Shown: positions 19,606-30,526 of the stretch, piece by piece
Position numbering within the stretch: position 1 is the first letter of the stretch
Layout: each line of letters begins with the position of its first letter
Source of the DNA: Agapetus fuscipes
Lineage: Eukaryota > Arthropoda > Insecta > Trichoptera > Glossosomatidae
Direction: 5' to 3'
DNA: 64,000 nt
Assembly (NCBI GenBank): GCA_951799405.1
Contig: OX637343.1
Location: forward strand, 806,001 to 870,000
The notes under the pieces: model-generated
Told to the model about the DNA's origin: nothing
Seen by the model: the letters and a program-made list of their open reading frames with translations, nothing else
Databases searched by the model: none
Translations under genes and position numbers: made by a program

Positions 19606-20005
19606 CAGCCCGTAGTCTAGTGGTCAACACTTCTGACTCGTATATGGAAGGTTGTGGGTTTAAATCCCGGCGGAGCACAAAAAATAATTATACCATTTAT
19701 GTCGGTGTTATAGCCGCGGGGATCAAGTCAGTTTATTTGGAACCGGATAACGTTGGTTCGAATCCCGCGACGATAACTTCGACCCTGGTTCAACAGATGC
19801 CATTGCATGCAAACAAACTTCTGCTTTCGCATGAAGACAACTGGCCAGGTAAAAATAGATTTAGTGGATTGCATTCCTTTCCACAAATCTATTAAAAATA
19901 AAAATGTCTTTAAATAAGCCCTTCGTTGGGTTGAAAATTTCATATACCTTTAACAAAGACCGGTCACTAAAGGTCCATCCAGCCTTACAGCAACTTTCCG
20001 CAGAA
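19606..20005 (+). mobile_element. S1 SINE interrupted by S3
   Basis: S1 head 19606-19693, then S3 19702-19904 (GTGTTATAGCCGCGGGGATC to CACAAATCTATTAAAAATAA, internally deleted). The S1 body resumes at CCCTTCGTTGGGTTG and stops at ACAGCAAC. Confidence 0.75.
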
Positions 20006-20028
20006 ACACAGACACACAATCACAAGAA

Positions 20029-20310
20029 ACCGGTCCGTAGCTCAGTGGTAACACTGCGGACTCTGAATGGGAAGGTTGTGGGTTCGAATCCCGGCGGAGC
20101 ACAAAAAATATCCTATTTATATTTTCAAATTTGCTCGTCGTTGGGTTGAAAAATTCATAAACCTTCACCAATGACCGGTCACTAAAGGTCAATCCAGCCT
20201 TACCTTACTGGGTCTTGCTTGAGTACACCTCTGCGACACTACAACAAGTGTCATAGACCCATAGAGTCTCTAGAATCTAAGGAGTCTCCCGCACAGGATT
20301 TCTAAAAAAA
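20029..20310 (+). mobile_element. S1 SINE with third type of 3' end
   Basis: Head (TAGCTCAGTGG, GGTTCGAATCC) and shortened body, then ACCTCTGCGACACTACAACA, AGTGTCATAGACCC and CGCACAGGATTTCT plus A-run, in place of the LC-like tail or S2. Same 3' end at 21400 and 25441. Confidence 0.8.
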
Positions 20311-20349
20311 AAACCTCACAGATACACAATCACACATTTGTAACAGTAT

Positions 20350-20885
20350 AATGATTCACCTTCTTATATTATAGATGGATCTTCAGTACTCATTGGCTCT
20401 TAAACTAAGCCATAGCGCTTACAAAAAAATGTAAAGAAAGTAAAAGTGCACAACTAGTGAGCGATTAAGCTTCCCTTCATTTCCAGTACCCTTAGTACGA
20501 GTTGCAAAACTTGAGAAAAGTAGAGTTTACGGAAAATATTAAAGCGTGATTTCTCCCAAAATCTGCCGTTTTTGTTTCTTACGCTTTGTGGTCTTAGCAA
20601 AAGAGTTACAGTGGTGAAGAAAATCAAGTTCAAACAAACAAAAACGTCAGATTTTGGGGGAAATCACTCTTTAATAATTACCGTAAACTTTACATTACTC
20701 AAGTATTGCAACTCGTACTAAGGGTACTGTACAATGCATGAAAACATTTATATTTTAGTATAGGTTAGATGATTCACCTTAGATTATAGATTATGGTAGT
20801 CTCTATCGCGTCGTTTACCTAAAAATGTAAGGAATGTTAAAGTACACGACTAGTGATCGTTTAAGTTTTCCTTCATTTTTGGTAC
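20350..20885. repeat. ~120-bp direct duplication flanking an M1 MITE
   Basis: 20350-20485 and 20767-20885 share ATGATTCACCTT, AAAATGTAA, an ACTAGTGA-CG motif and TTCCTTCATTT. An M1 MITE (20487-20728, both TIRs present) lies between. Confidence 0.65.
20487..20728. mobile_element. M1 MITE
   Basis: TACCCTTAGTACGAGTTGCA to its near-perfect complement. Very similar to the copy at 1365. Confidence 0.8.
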
Positions 20886-20889
20886 AATT

Positions 20890-21235
20890 CATATAAATTT
20901 TCAGATTTGACATATACAAGTTGGATTATTCCCCTTCGTGATTTCGTCCGAATACAATATGACAAAGCCCCATACAATATACATGGCATCAAATATAATT
21001 TTCCGTGTCTACAAAATAGAGGTTTTGCTATCGAAATATCATATCTATCTTTAATCATAGAATATTTTATTTGTAAAAGAGCTGTGTTTTAAAAAATATA
21101 TTTATTTTGTTTTTTGAAGTATCATATAGAAAAAATTAAATCATTTCAAAGCATTCATAATTCTTCAGAGCACGGCCAAGCACCTCATTGAAGATCCTTA
21201 TAAAATAAAGTAAGAAAAACCCTCACATTTTGGCC
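20890..21235. other. Unassigned AT-rich sequence
   Basis: No recognised feature; the two 61-residue open frames on opposite strands look random. Confidence 0.5.
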
Positions 21236-21345
21236 ATTCTGCTCTTGAAGATGCCTCATTAGGCGAAAATATTCGAGCATAAACAAATAAAATAAAGTGA
21301 ATTAAAACAATGTTTTACCATTTATATTTTTAAATATTTATAAAT
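21236..21345 (+). mobile_element. PF element 6 fragment (single arm)
   Basis: One arm related to PF element 2 (GAAGATGCCTCATTAGGCGA, then AATAAAGTGAATTAAAACAA and TGTTTTACCATTTATA). Confidence 0.6.
21240..21279 (+). ncRNA. Hammerhead-ribozyme-like core (PF element 6)
   Basis: TGCTC, TTGAAGA (one change from CTGAAGA), T, stem GCCT/AGGC with loop CATT, GAAA, self-complementary AATATT, C, GAGCA. Helix I TGCTC/GAGCA is a perfect 5 bp and position 17 is C. The missing C3 would be expected to abolish or cripple cleavage. Confidence 0.55.
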
Positions 21346-21399
21346 CATTTTAGTTTAAAATTAAAAGAGAATCTCAGTAACAATCACATCACCGTTTTG

Positions 21400-21717
21400 C
21401 CTGGTCTGTAGCTCAGTGGTAACACTGCGGACTCTGATTGGGAAGGTTGCGGGTTCGAATCCCGGCGGAGCACAAAAAATATACCATTTAAATTTTCAAA
21501 TTTGCTCTTCGCTGGGTTGAAAAATTCATAAACCTTTACCAATGACCGGTCACCAAAGGTCCATCCAGCCTTACAGCAACTGGGTCTTGCTTGAGTATTG
21601 GCGATTTGTAGCGACGAGCAAGCTCGTACACATCTGCGGCACTACAAGAAGTGTCATAGACCCCTAGAGTCTCTAGAGTCCAGGGAGTCTCCTGCACAGG
21701 ATTTCTTTAAAAAAAAA
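21400..21717 (+). mobile_element. S1 SINE with third-type 3' end
   Basis: Complete: tRNA-like head, body, ACATCTGCGGCACTACAAG to GCACAGGATTTCTTT and an A-run. Confidence 0.85.
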
Positions 21718-21734
21718 AACAGTATGGTATTTTG

Positions 21735-21808
21735 GCAAGAGATTCAAGAGTTAAAGTCGACTTTCGGATTACGAATCCATAGCGTTAACCACTAGACTAC
21801 GGACCGGT
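21735..21808 (-). mobile_element. S1 head only
   Basis: Complement of a tRNA-like head ending at GACTACGGACCGG; B box diverged. 21809-22097 is unassigned. Confidence 0.65.
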
Positions 21809-22097
21809 TATGGTGATATTTTTTTAAATAGAGTTCTACATAAATTAAAATCAAATGTTTTCTAATCATTTTGAATTGCACGCAATCTTGTTTCATTAAG
21901 GAAGCGTCTAATTATTTGTGAGCCCATATATGTATGGAGCCTCTATTTGTTGACAATGTAATATACTACATACAAGTCAATGCCATACTAATAAAAATAT
22001 TCTTTAATAATTGCAATAATAATAATAATTCAAATGGCTGCGTCTAATGAGCGCTACAGACGTTCATTCATAAATGCCATTTTAGATTTTTTTAAAT

Positions 22098-22275
22098 AAC
22101 TGGAACTGGAGCTACTGGACGTTTCGCTCATGTCTACGATGGGCTTCTTCAGCGTGAAGTGTGATGATGAAAAGACCCATCGTAGACATAGGTGAAACGT
22201 CCGAAATATCCAGCTCCCAAAGACCACGGCAACAGATCCCGGTAAACATCTCTACAGCATCATCAGCCGGCCGTG
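22098..22275. mobile_element. PF element 7 (foldback)
   Basis: Inverted arms (22100-22146 and 22171-22217) carry GGACGTTTCGCTCATGTCTA and its partner ATAGGTGAAACGTCC. The right arm continues with CCAGCTCCCAAAGACCACGG and AACAGATCCCGGTAAACATC, as at 16861-16910. Confidence 0.7.
22119..22158 (-). ncRNA. Hammerhead-ribozyme-like core (PF element 7)
   Basis: Minus strand CTGAAGA, A, a long imperfect stem (GCCCAT/ATGAGC with one mismatch), GAAA, ACGT, C. Helix I is weak here. Confidence 0.45.
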
Positions 22276-22315
22276 GAAGCTTAAAACTCTTTTACAAGTA
22301 TTTGACACAAAGCCT

Positions 22316-22556
22316 ATCTATCTATAATCTAACCTGCAAAGATATGTTAATATTTAAGCCTCAAATTAAATGCATGCCCACAGACAGGCAACTGTAGGCA
22401 CACGTGTGCATACAAATAAACAAAACCTTATATGAACATACACTTTGCAACTCCTGCCGCCTTTCCCTGAAACAGGGTGGCATTGGCAATGGTGAACCAA
22501 TTTTTACAGCACGGGGGGTCAGCCTCATACCAACCTATCAGTCAAGGAGCCTATCA
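22316..22556 (-). mobile_element. LR module, subfamily II, full length
   Basis: TATCTATAATCTAACCTGCA to CAACCTATCAGTCAAGGAGC. Confidence 0.75.
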
Positions 22557-23025
22557 CATGAAACAAAAATAAAATAAAATAAAACCGTTTGTTTTGGTTT
22601 ATTTGCTCAGACTGTAAAAGGCCTTTGAAATTTTGACTCCACGCCCGACATGAAAGCCTCGTTTATTCTGTTCCACAGGCTTTATTTATCTGTGTACCAG
22701 GGCGGAGGGGGAAGGCAGTGTGGAAGGGAAGTATGGAGAGAGAGTGGCAGAACTAGAAAGGGGCTGGTCAGAAACAGAGAGCTGACAATTTGGACCCGTA
22801 TACGTCCGCGAATTGCATTTGGAATTTTCCGTTTTATTGTACTCTACCACAATACAAACAAAGTTGTTTTTATTGTTTAGAATCAAGGTTGTACTCGTAT
22901 ATTTGTTTGTTTTTTTTTCTTTTTGCAAACTCACTGTAACAGGGAGATTTCGCATTCGAAAAAAAGTTACGATTTGCATCTGAATTCTTTACCCCGAGTA
23001 TAAAACATTGTGTAAACTACTCGCA
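22557..23025. other. Unassigned
   Basis: Contains a purine-rich segment 22700-22770. Two overlapping open frames of under 100 codons lack recognisable similarity. Confidence 0.5.
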
Positions 23026-23573
23026 ACGCAACTAAGCTACACATATAGTGTAACTTCTTGCTGCGTTAGCCCCGAAGGGGTCGCATATAACGAGTTGACT
23101 CTACTTATTATTACAAGTAAGGGGGCCGGCCTTACGCCAACCACTTCAGTTGAAGTGGGGTTTTCCCAGTTTTTTTCAGCACTCATTTTTTCTGAATGTT
23201 GTGTACACCTTGCCGGCATTTATTTTGAGTTTGAAATATATATTGAAACGGGAAATCATTTCTGACACCCTCGTTGGGGATCGAACCCTTGCTCTCGGCA
23301 TGGAATACAAGCATTCTACCAACTGAGTTATCGACCAGTTTTTTACGAGCTTGGCCGTCGCTACAAAACGCCAATTCTCAAGCAAGACCCAGTTGCTGTA
23401 AGGCTGGATGGACCTTTTGATGACCGGTCTTTGGTAAAGGTTTATTTATATTCAACCCAGCGAAGAGCAAATTTGTAAAAATAAATGGTATATTCTTTGT
23501 GCGCCGCCGAGATTCGAACCCACAGCCTTCCATTACGAGTCAGAAGTGTTAACCACTAGACTACGGACCGGTC
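23026..23573 (-). mobile_element. S1-S2 composite SINE, nearly complete
   Basis: Minus strand: S1 head (23573-23500), S1 body, AAGCTCGTAAAAAACTGG junction, S2 head (about 23337-23265) and complete S2 body ending CGCAACGC. No 5S head. Confidence 0.85.
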
Positions 23574-24078
23574 ATACATAGTCAATGAACCATAAGTTAA
23601 TAAAAGTCATTTAAATCTACACAAAATGTGTTACGACAAGTAATCCTGACAGACATACAATAATTTTCAGTAAATTCATACAACTTGTTGATTTCCATTC
23701 GGTAACTGGAAAAATCTGCTTTTCCATGAAACCAAAACCTCATCAGCATAATATTCTGGTTATTGTTGTTTGTATTCATACGTCAGCTGTGGTGGTCTCT
23801 AGAACCTTCCCCACTCTCTGCACGATAGCGGTCAGAAAAATAGCATTGTCATGGAAATGCGGACGCCGGACAGTCCCCGGCCGGGCGGCAAGACGCCACA
23901 CTATTTTAATGCAAACTAACACTTTGACGGCTTCTACTCTTTGTCCCCCCCGTGCTGGTTTGGCTTATCTACCATTTGATTCGATGATGAAGAAAGAAAG
24001 ACGACGAAGAAAGTATACGTTGTAAGAATAGATGGATGTCATGGTAGAGGCAAATTTCTGAAATAACGAATGAATGGG
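23574..24078. other. Unassigned
   Basis: Nothing recognised. A 99-codon plus-strand frame (23726-24025) has no familiar motif. Confidence 0.5.
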
Positions 24079-24190
24079 AGATCTATAATAATAATCTATA
24101 ATCTAAGTTGCAAGGATATATTCATTTAAAGCTCTCGAATGCATGCCCACAAACCAACACGTGTAGTTCGCGCTTACAAATGCTGAATGG
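24079..24190 (-). mobile_element. LR module, 3' half
   Basis: Tail AATAATAATCTATAATCTAA; truncated after GCTTACAAATGCTGAATG. Confidence 0.7.
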
Positions 24191-24354
24191 GATATCCAGA
24201 ATTATAATAAAAGATGACCGGTCCGTAGTCTAGCGGTTAACACTTCTGACTTGTAAATGGAAGGTTGTGGGTTCAAATCCTGGCGGAGCACAAAAACTAT
24301 ACCATTTATATTTTCAAATATGCTCTTCGCTGGTTGAAAAAATCATACATATAC

Positions 24355-24548
24355 TTTGGATGGTTGGTGCATTAACACTGTGAAAATTCATCTTTATTTA
24401 GTTATCAAAAAATCTTGTTTTATTTTAACTTTTTTTATTATATATATAAAGGACACAAACGTTTTCGACTACTTCGTAGTCATCATCAGGTGATAAAATA
24501 ATTATAATATTTGTCAGAAGGTACACTAGAAATTCACAAAATTAAAAA
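24355..24548. mobile_element. PF element 8 (194 bp, 8-bp target duplication)
   Basis: ACATATAC occurs at 24347-24354 and 24549-24556. The left side carries the PF end AACACTGTGAAAATTCATCT. One ribozyme-like core near the middle. Confidence 0.7.
24454..24492 (-). ncRNA. Hammerhead-ribozyme-like core (PF element 8), best conserved
   Basis: Minus strand: CAC, CTGATGA, T, perfect 6-bp stem GACTAC/GTAGTC with loop GAA, GAAA, self-complementary AACGTT, T, GTG (pairs with CAC). Every invariant core position is present apart from the extra T after CTGATGA. Confidence 0.65.
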
Positions 24549-24735
24549 ACATATACATTTATCAAAGATCGGTCACTAAAGGTCCATCCAGAATTTGGTC
24601 TTAGTTTCAATTTGATCTTGCTTGAGAATTGGTGCTTTCTACAGCGACGACCAAGCTCGCAGAGGGTTCTTGAGGTGTGATGCACACAAAAACAGCGCTC
24701 ACCAAATGAATCATCCTAATATTATATTATTACCT

Positions 24736-24850
24736 CTGATGCACACAAGACACACGAGTACTAAGGGATCGAGTAGGCATTCGGTTACGTGCCCTTGGAG
24801 CTGCCACTGCAAAAGCACGCTCACTAAACAATGTTTCAGGTTGGCGGTTA
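24736..24850 (-). mobile_element. LINE RT C-terminal scrap
   Basis: Minus strand reads TLFSERAFAVAAPRARNRMP, the F(G/S)(D/E)RAF..AAP..WN.LP signature of CR1-like LINE C-termini, with decay. The same family type occurs at 50960. 24851-25204 is unassigned. Confidence 0.6.
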
Positions 24851-25204
24851 GGAAATGGCCAGGGTCTGTCTGTGACGTCATTGTCCCTGCTCGGACCATC
24901 AATCTCCGTTTGTTTACTACAATGCTACACTCAATATAAATGCTAATTACATTTCGTAATCACACACACATTGTGTCGTCTCGCTCGCTCGCGCTGCCAG
25001 CAGAGCGGAAAACCTGCAGCAGAGCGAGATGCATGCACGGAGGTGTTTCGTTTTGAAATGCGAAGACCACGCAATGCATACTGTTGAATTGGATTTTAAA
25101 GAATTGCGCTTGCAGAATGAATGGATTTGAAATATATATTTTAGAGAGCAAAATTTTGACGTCACAAGGCAGGGTTTGCTAGGGAATAATAGTAATAATA
25201 CAAT

Positions 25205-25410
25205 ATTTTTATAGCGCCTTTTCATGACTCTTGGTCATCCCAAAGGCGCTTGCTCATATGAGCGCGCGAACAGGTGAGTCTTCAATCCCTTTCTAAAAGT
25301 ACTCTCCAGATCCATTTCGCGCAGGTCATCTGGGAGGCCGTTCCATATCGTTGGAGCAGCCACCTTGAAGGCTCGATCTCCAAAAACGGTCATCAGGAAA
25401 GGATAGGTAA
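25205..25410 (-). mobile_element. LC LINE, C-terminus and 3' end
   Basis: Minus strand FLMTVFGDRAFKVAAPTIWN, GLPDDLREMDLESTFRKG, LKTHLFARSYEQAPLG and a stop. The 3' end CATGAAAAGGCGCTATAAAA precedes a (TATTAC)n tail. Confidence 0.8.
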
Positions 25411-25440
25411 ATAAATATTTTGTTACTGGTTGCTAATGTC

Positions 25441-25836
25441 AATTAAGCAACATTGGGCGCGGATGCTACTTGGATGGGTTACCGCTCAGGAACACCGCGT
25501 ATCGTTGGCATCTTGGACCGGTCCGTGGTCCAGTGGCAACACTTGGGACTCGTAAATGGAAGGTTGTGGATTCGGATCCCAGCGGAGCACAAAAATATAC
25601 CATTTATATTTCCAAATATGCTCTTCGCTGGTTTGTAAAAATTCACAAATCCTTCACCAAAGACCGGTCACTGAAAGGTCCATCCAGCCTTACAGCAACT
25701 GGGTCTTGCTTGAGTATTGGCGCTTTGTAGTGACGACTAAGCTCGTAAACCTCTGCGGCACCACAACAAGTGTCATAGACCCCTAGAGTCGCTAAAATCT
25801 AGGGAGTCTCCCGCACAGGATTTCTTAAAAAAAAAG
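25441..25836 (+). mobile_element. S1 SINE, 5S half-head and third-type 3' end
   Basis: Starts in the 5S-like part at AATTAAGCAACATTGGGCGC. tRNA-like head, body, then ACCTCTGCGGCACCACAAC and GCACAGGATTTCTTAAAAA. Shows that the 5S head and the third tail can occur on the same element. Confidence 0.85.
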
Positions 25837-25857
25837 TCACAGTTTGATGTTTGCTGG

Positions 25858-26092
25858 CTGCTCCAACCTCCAATCAATATTTGATTGACACATCAAATTA
25901 TATTGCTTAATTCTGATAAGTACCTACGTCGGTTAAATATTTCTTGGAAGTGGGTAATAATATGATGGAATTTGAACAAGAAATATGATGTACATCAACT
26001 GGTTTACGTCGATGCAAACATTTTTTTTTTTGATGGGAGAAATCACACTTCATTTTGATTTTTGTCTGATTGGAGTGGGGTGCAACAGGCTC
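25858..26092. mobile_element. M2 MITE
   Basis: Left TIR decayed (TGCTCCAACCTCC), right GGGGTGCAACAGGCTCC. Confidence 0.7.
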
Positions 26093-26187
26093 CAATGGAC
26101 ATTTGAATGTAGAACTTTGTTTTCGGCGGGCAAACGTCACACTTGTATAGGACAACCAATCCTAAGTAACCCATAATCTATAATCTA

Positions 26188-26498
26188 AGTAACCGATCGA
26201 GCTGTAGTCTAGTGGTTAACACTTCTGACTCGTAAATGGAAGGCTGTGGGTTCGAATACCGGCGGAGCACAATAAAATATTTACCATTTATACTTTCAAA
26301 TACGCTCTTCGCTGGGTGAAAAATTCATATTGCTTTACCAAAGACCGGCCACTAGAGGTCCATCCAGCCTTACAGCAATTGGGTTTTGCTTGAGAATTGG
26401 CGCTTTGAATTGACGACCAAGCTCTCAGAGGGCTCTTGAAGTGTCATTCACACAAAAACAGCGCTCACCAAATAAATCATCCTAATATTATATTATTA
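26188..26498 (+). mobile_element. S1 SINE with LC-like tail
   Basis: tRNA-like head to CATCCTAATATTATATTATT; no 5S head. 26499-26867 is unassigned. Confidence 0.85.
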
Positions 26499-26875
26499 AA
26501 AACCCGGCTGGGTGACGTCACAATTAAGCTTACGTCAATTCATGTGCCGAGTATATTAGTAGAAATTCATGCGACATTATGTCCATTTGAACGGGAAATT
26601 CAGTTCATTCTTAGGTCACGGCCGACGTGGCATTTAGCTTTTGTATTTAGGGCTTTAGCTGGACTCTGGCTATCCGTGGATATCCGAAGCTATCCGAGGC
26701 TATCCGTGTAGCTAGCTCTGCGTTACTAACTGTGGATATGAGCCCCATACTAAATGCAGTCTCAATTAAGGGAATTGGTTTGGGCTTACGCCTGATTTAC
26801 TACAATGTAGGAGGCTTGTCCAAAGAGTGAGGTAGTAAAAGTTATGAAGAATTAAAATCTTTTTGTATTCTACAG

Positions 26876-27228
26876 CAGTGGTTCCCAAGATTTTAATTTC
26901 GCGTACCACTCACGTAATTATATATCAGTGCCGTACCACTAAAGTGCAATATTTAAAAAAATCATTGAAAATGGTAATAAAAAATCTAATAAATCTGTTT
27001 ACGACAACATTATGTTTATTTATTAATTAAAGAAAACAAATTCAATACTCTTAGGACTGCATGTTCGAGACAAGAAAGGAAATATTTGGCTCAGTTGTAT
27101 TAAATTTTAAGCGTGAAATTGAAAAACGTTTTATCTAATTATTTACTATGACCATGGCTGCTTGCGTACCATCTTAAGAAGCGTCGCGTACCACTGCTGG
27201 TGCGCGTACCATAGTTTGGGAATCACTG
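26876..27228. mobile_element. hAT-type MITE, 353 bp
   Basis: CAGTGGTTCCCAA and TTGGGAATCACTG ends with a perfect 8-bp target duplication TTCTACAG (26868-26875, 27229-27236). Internal GCGTACCACT repeats. No transposase. Confidence 0.85.
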
Positions 27229-27484
27229 TTCTACAGGATATGTTTTAGATAATCATAATAATTGGCTAATTTACCACAGTGCCGTTTAGTAGCACTAGCC
27301 ATTCCTAGGACGCTATTCTGTTTCGATTTCCTGTTTCGGTGCTTATTTGAAACAGAGACAGATCGTCACCTTATTGCTTGTTTGTCCTATCATAAACAGA
27401 GGTTATTTCAGATGAGAAATGTTTGTACAGTTAAATTTTTTTGATCGGATATTACACGAACCGTTGTAAGAAAACTTACATTAT

Positions 27485-27526
27485 TCTCGACGTTTCGTTA
27501 GCGACGAAGCTAACGTCTTCAGGAGA
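27485..27526 (-). ncRNA. Hammerhead-ribozyme-like core (PF element 9)
   Basis: Minus strand: TCTC, CTGAAGA, C, perfect 6-bp stem GTTAGC/GCTAAC, GAAA, self-complementary ACGT, C, GAGA (pairs with TCTC). It ends GAAACGTC as in element 7. The wider PF element could not be delimited. Confidence 0.6.
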
Positions 27527-27564
27527 CACCCTCTCTGCACGACGACTGAGGATGAAGTCAGTCG

Positions 27565-27655
27565 TTATGTCCACATGCGGCATGCGTTAGCGCTGAAATG
27601 CGTTTAATATTGATCTTAAATGATACATATCTTTGCAGCTTAGATTATAGATTAT
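27565..27655 (+). mobile_element. LR module, 3' third
   Basis: GTCCACATGCGGCATGCGTT to GCAGCTTAGATTATAGATTA. Confidence 0.7.
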
Positions 27656-27882
27656 ACTTGTTGCTTACTATCTAGATGCCCCTCTACTGAGTATAGGGAT
27701 GTGCTAGTTTTTGCATCTGTAGGTACGTGACATTTATTGGTTCCAGTGAGGCGTTTATAATACGCTGATATTGGTTGATGGTTGGCTGGCCATGCATGGA
27801 AAAACATTCGTTTCATACTTTCTATCGGATCAAACGCACAAGGATTTCATTTCGTGGAAATGTCAAATGATAACATAAATAC

Positions 27883-28113
27883 CAGTGGCGAAGGGTGCCA
27901 TACAAGCCGATTCCCATCAGTTTCCCGTTTTTAAAATGAGGCAAAAATAATAATAAAGTAGACCGAATGGTTTCAATGGGGAAAAAATATGTATTGTTTC
28001 TTTGGTTTTAAATGTATTTTTTTACTTTGTGCCTATATTTTGCAACTACTTTGTTGCCTCATTTTAAAAGAGAAGCCGATGGAAACCGGTTTGTATGGCA
28101 CCCTTCGCCACTA
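27883..28113. mobile_element. hAT-type MITE, 231 bp
   Basis: Ends CAGTGGCGAAGGGTGCCATA and its complement; 8-bp target duplication ATAAATAC on both sides. Inner arms remain complementary (CATTTTAAAAGAGAAGCCGA). An M5 end fragment follows at 28122-28160. Confidence 0.8.
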
Positions 28114-28372
28114 ATAAATACCGATACCTTAAAGGTAAAACCGAATAAGTGACGTATTAATGACCAGTCTGTAGTCTACTTACTACAGAATTTCAGAGTT
28201 TCACAGTTTCCAAGTTCCGGTATTTTCAAGTTCAGTTAACTGTTACTTCAACAATTATTCAAAATACTCCAGTTCGAGTAAACTAAAATTGAGAATAACC
28301 GAAGTGACAAGCCTCGCCCCTAAATCCAAAAAATAATTACAATGCCTTTCAAACGGTTTAAAACAAAGATCT

Positions 28373-28437
28373 GTACCCTGAGTACGAGTTTTTTCACTTT
28401 ACTCGAAGTATTGAGTATTCGAGAAAAAACGCTTTTC
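28373..28437. mobile_element. M1-related end fragment
   Basis: GTACCCTGAGTACGAGTTTT and TCACTTTACTCGAAGTATTG, as in the array at 59118. Confidence 0.5.
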
Positions 28438-28814
28438 TTGCCGGCGTTATCCTCGAAGGGGTCCCATGTGGCGAATAGACACAGAAACGGGAAATCATTT
28501 CCGGCACCCACGGTGGGGATCAAACCCTTGCTCTCGACATGGAATGCAAGCATTCTGTCAATTGAAATATCGACCGGACTTTTTACGAGCTTGGTTGTCG
28601 CTACAAAGTGCCAATTCTCAAGCAAGACCCGGTTGCTGTAAAGCTGGATGAAACTTTTGATGACCGGTCTTTGGTGAAGGTTTATGAATTGTTCAACCCA
28701 GCGAAGAGCAAATGTGAAAATATAAATGGTATATTTTTTGTGCTCCCCTGGGATCCGAACCCACAACATTCCATATACGAGTCAGGAGTGTTAACCACTA
28801 GACTACGGACCGGT
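28437..28814 (-). mobile_element. S1-S2 composite SINE, S2 internally deleted
   Basis: S1 head and body (28814-28570), AAGCTCGTAAAAAGTCCGGT junction, S2 head, then a large internal deletion to the CCTTCGAGGATAACGCC region. Confidence 0.8.
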
Positions 28815-28939
28815 AGGACTAGTCTACGGGCTAACTACAGGATTATCTACTTCAGGAGTTTCACGCTTTGTGTTTTCTCTCCTAGAAAATAGGAAAACAA
28901 TGCAGAAACCCATGTTTGCCTAGTTATAATAATTATGAT

Positions 28940-29170
28940 TATGGGATTCATGTAAAAAATGGTTCACTTTGCCAATGTAACCCCTGCTTCAGGGAAGGTC
29001 CGCAAGAGTTGCAGGGCTTATGTTCATTTGAGATTGGGTTTTTTATATTGTAGGCATTGACATACTAATAATTGACATACCTTATAACTCTATGATTGTC
29101 CTCCACATGCGGCATGTGTAAGCGCGAAATTATGCGTGTCTGCTTGTGGGAATGCATTTAATTAGATTAG
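28940..29170 (+). mobile_element. LR module with small insertion
   Basis: 5'-truncated; about 55 bp (GGCATTGACATACTAATAAT onward) interrupts it before CCACATGCGGCATGTG. Tail (TTAGAT)n. Confidence 0.75.
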
Positions 29171-29463
29171 ATATAAGGATGATTGATTTGGTGACTGCTG
29201 TTTTTGCATAAATCACACCTCAAGAGCCCTCTGCAAGCTTGACCGTCACTATAGAAAGCGCCAAATCTCTAGCAAGATCCAGTTGCTGTAAAGCTGGATG
29301 GACCTTAGGTCACTGTTAAGGTATATGAATTTTCTAACCCAGCGAAGAGAATAATATTTGAAAACACATAATTGGTATATTTTTTGCGAGCTCCGTCTGG
29401 ATTCAAACCCACAACCTTGCGTTAACGAGTCCGAAGTGTTACCACTGGACCACGGATCGGTCC
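29171..29463 (-). mobile_element. S1 SINE
   Basis: Head to LC-like tail; diverged. Confidence 0.8.
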
Positions 29464-29501
29464 AAAGACCGTTTGAAAATTTCAATAGGAAAACAAAAAA
29501 T

Positions 29502-30120
29502 TCCGGTCGATAGCTCAGTTGGTAGAGTGCTTGCATTTTACCCCGTGAGCTCGGGTTCGAATCCCACCGAGGAGGGTGTCAGAAATGATTTCCCATTTCG
29601 GTGTTTATTTCAAACCCCATAATAATAATACCGGCAAGGTTTACTCAGCCTTCACAAGAAATGAGTACCACTGAGGGCACTCTCCCACCACCTCCCACCC
29701 AGTTTATACAACTCATGCGGAGTTGCTTCACTCGGTGAACAACATTACAATTTTTTTTTTCAAGTGGCTGAGGGCCTTCCCGATGAAGTTTATCAGCTAG
29801 TGTAACTCTATTCGTGTCAAAGAAAAGAAAGTCCTCCAGATCAGAGGCTATTGCATGACTCTAAGGAACCCCCCCTCCCCCGAATTTCGATGTTACTGAA
29901 GCTAATGTGCCTGACGGGTATTTCGCGAGGAGCCATCTGCGCTCAGCGCAGTGGTCGGGAGCTGGGAAACCCCCACTTCAACTGAAGTGGTTGGCGTAAG
30001 GCCGGCCCCCTTACCTGTAAAAATAAATAGGTTCAACTCGCCACATGCGACCCCTTCGGGGATAACGTGGCAAGAAGTTACGCTATATGTGTAGCTTAGT
30101 TGCGTTTTGCGTTGCGTTGC
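29502..30120 (+). mobile_element. S2 SINE with 280-bp insertion
   Basis: S2 29502-29672 and about 29955-30120 are collinear. The insertion 29673-29954 has a GC-rich start (GGGCACTCTCCCACCACCTC) and no recognised identity. Confidence 0.75.
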
Positions 30121-30526
30121 TGAAATTAATTTTGATATTGCAGCCTTCAAAAACGCAATATTTTTTGCTTACTGAAACAAATAATTTGCAATGAATTTTC
30201 GGCCGATTCAACATTTTCATAACTAAATATAATATTATATATATAGGAGCAAATTGGGCTTGCTCTACAGTTGGTTATTATTATTTCATCCCAGCGGACA
30301 AACGTATCAGTTTTCAGGAAGCTATAAAACGTTTAAAATTCGACAAAATAAAACAGTTTGCTCTAAAAACAAATATTCTGTTTAAAATTGTTGCTTGCGG
30401 TTCATGTTTCATACGAATATGTTGTAATTTGTTAATTATAAAAACCATAAAATTAATCAAACGGAAATTTTAGCTGCGGCACCGTGTCGACGCTATGGTC
30501 GAGCGGCTATTTTTTATTTTATAAAA
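30121..30526. other. Unassigned AT-rich sequence
   Basis: No recognised feature. Confidence 0.5.

Larger units (their letters stand above)
24218..24735 (+). mobile_element. S1 SINE interrupted by PF element 8
   Basis: S1 head and first body part 24218-24354. A PF insertion is flanked by the 8-bp duplication ACATATAC. The body and LC-like tail resume at 24557 and run to 24735. Confidence 0.8.
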
